Shown in pieces: positions 6,509 through 8,679 of a stretch of DNA of 8,679 bases. Both the position numbers and the translations under genes were made by a program. This DNA comes from an uncultured Erysipelotrichaceae bacterium. Its GTDB lineage: Bacteria; Bacillota_I; Bacilli_A; Erysipelotrichales; Erysipelotrichaceae. Under the pieces are notes generated by a model that worked only from the letters and a program-made list of their open reading frames with translations, had not been told where the DNA came from and searched no databases. The stretch is from positions 1-8,679 of the forward strand of contig CADCPE010000222.1 of assembly GCA_902803275.1 (NCBI GenBank), read 5' to 3'. Each line of letters starts with the position of its first letter. Position 1 is the stretch's first letter.

Positions 6509-7264
6509 ATGGAAACAAATTATTACGATTATTACAGTTATAATCTCAACCGCAACATGCCGATCAAGGTATACGGCCATCATGGCAGACCGATCCTGTT
6601 CATTCCCTGCCAGGATGGAAGATTCTTCGACTTTGAGAATTTTCATCTGACGGATACCTTTGCGCCTTGGATCGATGACGGCAAGTGCATCGTCTTTGCG
6701 ATCGATACGATCGATGCGGAGACCTGGTCCGATAAGAACGGTGATCCGTATTACAGGATCAGACATCATGAAGAATGGATCAACTATATCACCAGAGAAG
6801 TAGTGCCGTTCATCAGAGAATACGTCAACGAGAAAAACAACTGGGAAGGCTATCCCGGCATCATGACTTTCGGCTGTTCAATGGGTGCGACGCACGCCTT
6901 GAACCTCTATCTGAGATTCCCGGATCTGTTTGACCGCTGTCTGGCTTTAAGCGGAGTCTATAATGCCTCTTTCTTCTTAGGGGACTACATGGATGAAGTC
7001 GTCTATCAGAATTCCATTACCGACTACATGACCAACATGCCTGCCGATCATCCGTTCATTGAACGCTACAACAACAATAAAGCTGTCGTCTGTGTCGGCC
7101 AGGGTGCCTGGGAAGAACCATGGAGCACAAGATATCTCGATGAGCGTTTCCACGCTTTAGGAATAAACATCTGGGTCGATTACTGGGGCTACGATGTCAA
7201 TCATGACTGGCCTTGGTGGTACAAGCAGGTTCCTTACTTCCTGCCTTATCTGTTAGGAGAATGA
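6509..7264 (+). CDS. Alpha/beta hydrolase, COG4947-like uncharacterised esterase
   Basis: A soluble serine hydrolase of about 251 residues, not closely similar to the hydrolase upstream. The N-terminus is rich in tyrosine (NYYDYYSYNLNR), followed by a strand RPILFIPCQDG that probably builds the oxyanion hole. The nucleophile elbow is GCSMGA with Ser124 (numbered from 6509). The likely triad His is H232 in the aromatic C-terminal block YDVNHDWPWWYKQVPYF. The acid is less clear; E202 or E203 in GQGAWEEPW are candidates. This N-terminal pattern and the HDWPWW block match my memory of the COG4947 group of predicted esterases, for which I know no established substrate. The gene starts 12 bases after the first hydrolase (or 6 if the ATG at 6503 is used) and ends four bases before the ATP-grasp gene, so a shared pathway is likely. 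Confidence 0.83.
   Translation: METNYYDYYSYNLNRNMPIKVYGHHGRPILFIPCQDGRFFDFENFHLTDTFAPWIDDGKCIVFAIDTIDAETWSDKNGDPYYRIRHHEEWINYITREVVPFIREYVNEKNNWEGYPGIMTFGCSMGATHALNLYLRFPDLFDRCLALSGVYNASFFLGDYMDEVVYQNSITDYMTNMPADHPFIERYNNNKAVVCVGQGAWEEPWSTRYLDERFHALGINIWVDYWGYDVNHDWPWWYKQVPYFLPYLLGE
7255..7259 (+). promoter_or_regulatory. Ribosome binding site of the ATP-grasp gene
   Basis: AGGAG sits inside the last codons of the upstream hydrolase, nine bases before the ATG at 7269. The arrangement suggests translational coupling. Confidence 0.75.
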
Positions 7265-7268
7265 TATT

Positions 7269-8459
7269 ATGGGTAACTTTATTTATATATCACCGAACTT
7301 TCCGGCCAATCACTGGAATTTCTGTCACCATCTTAAAGAAAACGGCATGAATGTGCTGGGTATCGGCGATGCGGATTATGACTATCTTACTGATGAACTC
7401 AAAGGTTCATTAAATGAATACTACAAAGTCTCTTCTCTGGAGAACTATGATGAAGTTTACAGGGCCGTCGCTTATTTTGCCTACAGATATGGAAAGATCG
7501 ACTGGCTCGAGACAAACAACGAGTACTGGCTTGAAAGAGATGCGAAATTGAGAAACGACTTCAACATCAATACCGGTTTCCATATTGAAGATATGGAGGC
7601 GGTCAAATACAAATCAAAGATGAAGGAGAACTACCTCAAGGCCGGGATCCCTGTTGCCAGATATCATATCGTTGACAACTATGAAAACTGTCTCAAGTTC
7701 ATCAGGGAAGTCGGATATCCGGTCGTGGTAAAACCGGACAATGGCGTCGGCGCCAACGATACATTCAAGATCAAGGAAGAGGAAGGCCTGAAGCGTTTCT
7801 TTGAAAACAAGCCGGATGTGCAGTACATTATGGAAGAATTCATCAGTGGCGAAGTTCAGACCTATGATGCGATCATCAATTCCAAGGGCGAGGCACTCTT
7901 TGAAAGCGGCAATGTTACAGTCACCAGTCTCATGGACACCGTAAGTCTGAATCTGAACTCATGTTTCTATGAAAGAAGCATCCTGCCTGATGATCTGCTC
8001 GAGGCAGGAAGAAGAACGGTCAAAGCCTTTGGGGTAAAAAGCAGAATGATCCACTTCGAGTTCTTCCGTCTCAAGGCAGATCAGCATATCGGCAAGAAAG
8101 GTGACATCGTAGCTCTGGAAGTAAACATGCGTCCTAGCGGCGGTATCGCTCCGACAATGAAGAACTGGGCCAATGGCACTGATGTCTACAAGATCTGGGC
8201 TGACATGATCGTCTTTGATCGCACAGATAAACAGAAGGACTATCAGAAGGTCTGCTGCTTTGCTTCAAGAAGATATGGATTGAACTTCAAACTGTCCTAT
8301 GATGAAGTAAGAGAAAAATACCGTGATGTCATCATTCAGGAAGGACCGGTCGAGGAAGCTCTGACAGGCGCCATGGCCGACTATGTCTTCATCGGACTCT
8401 TTGATACCGAGGAAGAAGCCAGAGCCTATGCGGCTGATGTGCTCGATTACTACAACTAA
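7269..8459 (+). CDS. ATP-grasp family carboxylate ligase, substrate unknown
   Basis: A 396-residue cytoplasmic enzyme expected to activate a carboxylate as an acyl-phosphate with ATP and join it to an amine or similar nucleophile. Residues 1-105 form a pre-ATP-grasp Rossmann-like domain (FIYISPNFPANHW at 4-16, ETNNEYWLE at 81-89). The ATP-grasp part has KYKSKMK at 113-119, the nucleotide-binding strand PVVVKPDNGVGAND at 151-164 with K155, MEEFISGEVQTYD at 188-200, and the metal-binding acids E264 (HFEFF) and E284/N286 with R288 (ALEVNMRPSGG). These key residues are intact. A C-terminal subdomain at about 320-396 resembles the lid of biotin-carboxylase-like members. The size and layout are nearest to the stand-alone amino-acid ligases (BacD-type) and carnosine-synthase-like enzymes, but I cannot assign a substrate. 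It is the last gene of the two-hydrolase unit and is followed by a terminator. Confidence 0.87.
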   Translation: MGNFIYISPNFPANHWNFCHHLKENGMNVLGIGDADYDYLTDELKGSLNEYYKVSSLENYDEVYRAVAYFAYRYGKIDWLETNNEYWLERDAKLRNDFNINTGFHIEDMEAVKYKSKMKENYLKAGIPVARYHIVDNYENCLKFIREVGYPVVVKPDNGVGANDTFKIKEEEGLKRFFENKPDVQYIMEEFISGEVQTYDAIINSKGEALFESGNVTVTSLMDTVSLNLNSCFYERSILPDDLLEAGRRTVKAFGVKSRMIHFEFFRLKADQHIGKKGDIVALEVNMRPSGGIAPTMKNWANGTDVYKIWADMIVFDRTDKQKDYQKVCCFASRRYGLNFKLSYDEVREKYRDVIIQEGPVEEALTGAMADYVFIGLFDTEEEARAYAADVLDYYN

Positions 8460-8470
8460 ACCGTACATGA

Positions 8471-8497
8471 AAGTGGCTTTACAGCCATTTTTATTTT
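8471..8497 (+). terminator. Rho-independent terminator after the ATP-grasp gene
   Basis: Arms TGGCT (8474-8478) and AGCCA (8483-8487) close a four-base loop. Flanking A/T and G/T pairs (8471-8473 with 8488-8490) lengthen the stem, and a T-rich run covers 8488-8497. It starts 12 bases past the stop at 8459 and ends the hydrolase/ATP-grasp unit. Confidence 0.82.
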
Positions 8498-8524
8498 CCT
8501 GGAAATAAGAGATAATAAAAAAGA

Positions 8525-8679
8525 ATGGAAAAACTGAAGAATTACAAGCTTACACTGTTATTATCGCTATGCCATATGGGCATCGATTTTATCTGCGCCT
8601 TTTCCTTATATCACAGTTTCTCTGAGCGCTATGAAGCCTTTCTCCTGTACAACTTCTGCGCCTTTGCCTTGCAGATGCC
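8525..8679 (+). CDS. N-terminal part of a membrane protein, possibly an MFS-type transporter; 3' end missing
   Basis: Only the first 51 codons fall in the window. They encode a short basic start (MEKLKNYK), a hydrophobic helix at about 9-27 (LTLLLSLCHMGIDFICAFS), a short polar loop (SFSERYE), and the beginning of a second helix (LLYNFCAFALQM). This pattern looks like the first two helices of a major-facilitator-type membrane protein in which motif A would follow helix 2, but that part lies beyond the edge. An in-frame stop at 8516 makes the ATG at 8525 the earliest start; M18 (8576) is a weaker alternative. The ribosome site is poor, with AAGAGA twelve bases upstream. A terminator separates it from the ATP-grasp gene, so it is probably transcribed on its own. 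Confidence 0.6.
   Translation, partial: MEKLKNYKLTLLLSLCHMGIDFICAFSLYHSFSERYEAFLLYNFCAFALQM

Noticed and set aside
1..8679. CRISPR arrays, tRNA or rRNA genes, insertion sequences, riboswitches
   Set aside because: No direct-repeat arrays, transposase-like proteins or structured RNA signatures were seen; the window is almost entirely coding and gaps are under about 70 bases.

Overview
The window reads as a chromosomal stretch from a Gram-positive bacterium of the Bacillota, probably an anaerobic gut-type Clostridia or Erysipelotrichia lineage. The basis is moderate GC content (mid-40s percent by eye), AGGAG-type ribosome sites, tight same-strand gene packing, the HxH type of NagA, and large multidomain cyclic-di-GMP proteins. 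No species can be named from the sequence alone. There are no mobile elements, RNA genes or CRISPR arrays that I can see. All genes lie on the plus strand, and no stretch longer than about 65 bases lacks a gene.

Region 1 (1-5702) looks like one transcription unit ending at a strong Rho-independent terminator. It begins with the 3' part of a very large cyclic-di-GMP protein. The reading frame is open to the left edge and carries the tail of a first GGDEF domain, followed by a receiver domain, a degenerate GGDEF domain, an apparently intact EAL phosphodiesterase domain and a PAS-like tail. Next come nagA and murQ, one base apart, which together convert MurNAc-6-phosphate to GlcNAc-6-phosphate and then to glucosamine-6-phosphate (cell-wall sugar salvage). 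The unit closes with a membrane-anchored diguanylate cyclase with intact GGDEF and inhibitory sites. A two-gene peptidoglycan-recycling pathway is thus sandwiched between a predicted cyclic-di-GMP hydrolase and a predicted synthase.

Region 2 (about 5703-8497) is a second tightly spaced unit: an esterase-D-type alpha/beta hydrolase, a second unrelated alpha/beta hydrolase of the COG4947-like type, and an ATP-grasp ligase. It ends at a second Rho-independent terminator. Gaps are only 4 to 12 bases and good ribosome sites overlap the preceding gene ends, so the three proteins probably act together. The reaction cannot be named. ATP-dependent joining of a carboxylate to an amine or similar nucleophile, with ester or thioester hydrolysis by its partners, is the general expectation.

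Region 3 (8498-8679) holds a short leader and the 5' end of a hydrophobic membrane protein, probably a transporter of the major-facilitator type, cut by the right edge.

The most notable points are the REC-in-the-middle dual GGDEF/EAL architecture, the opposing cyclic-di-GMP enzymes flanking nagA-murQ, and the two-hydrolase plus ATP-grasp cassette of unknown product.
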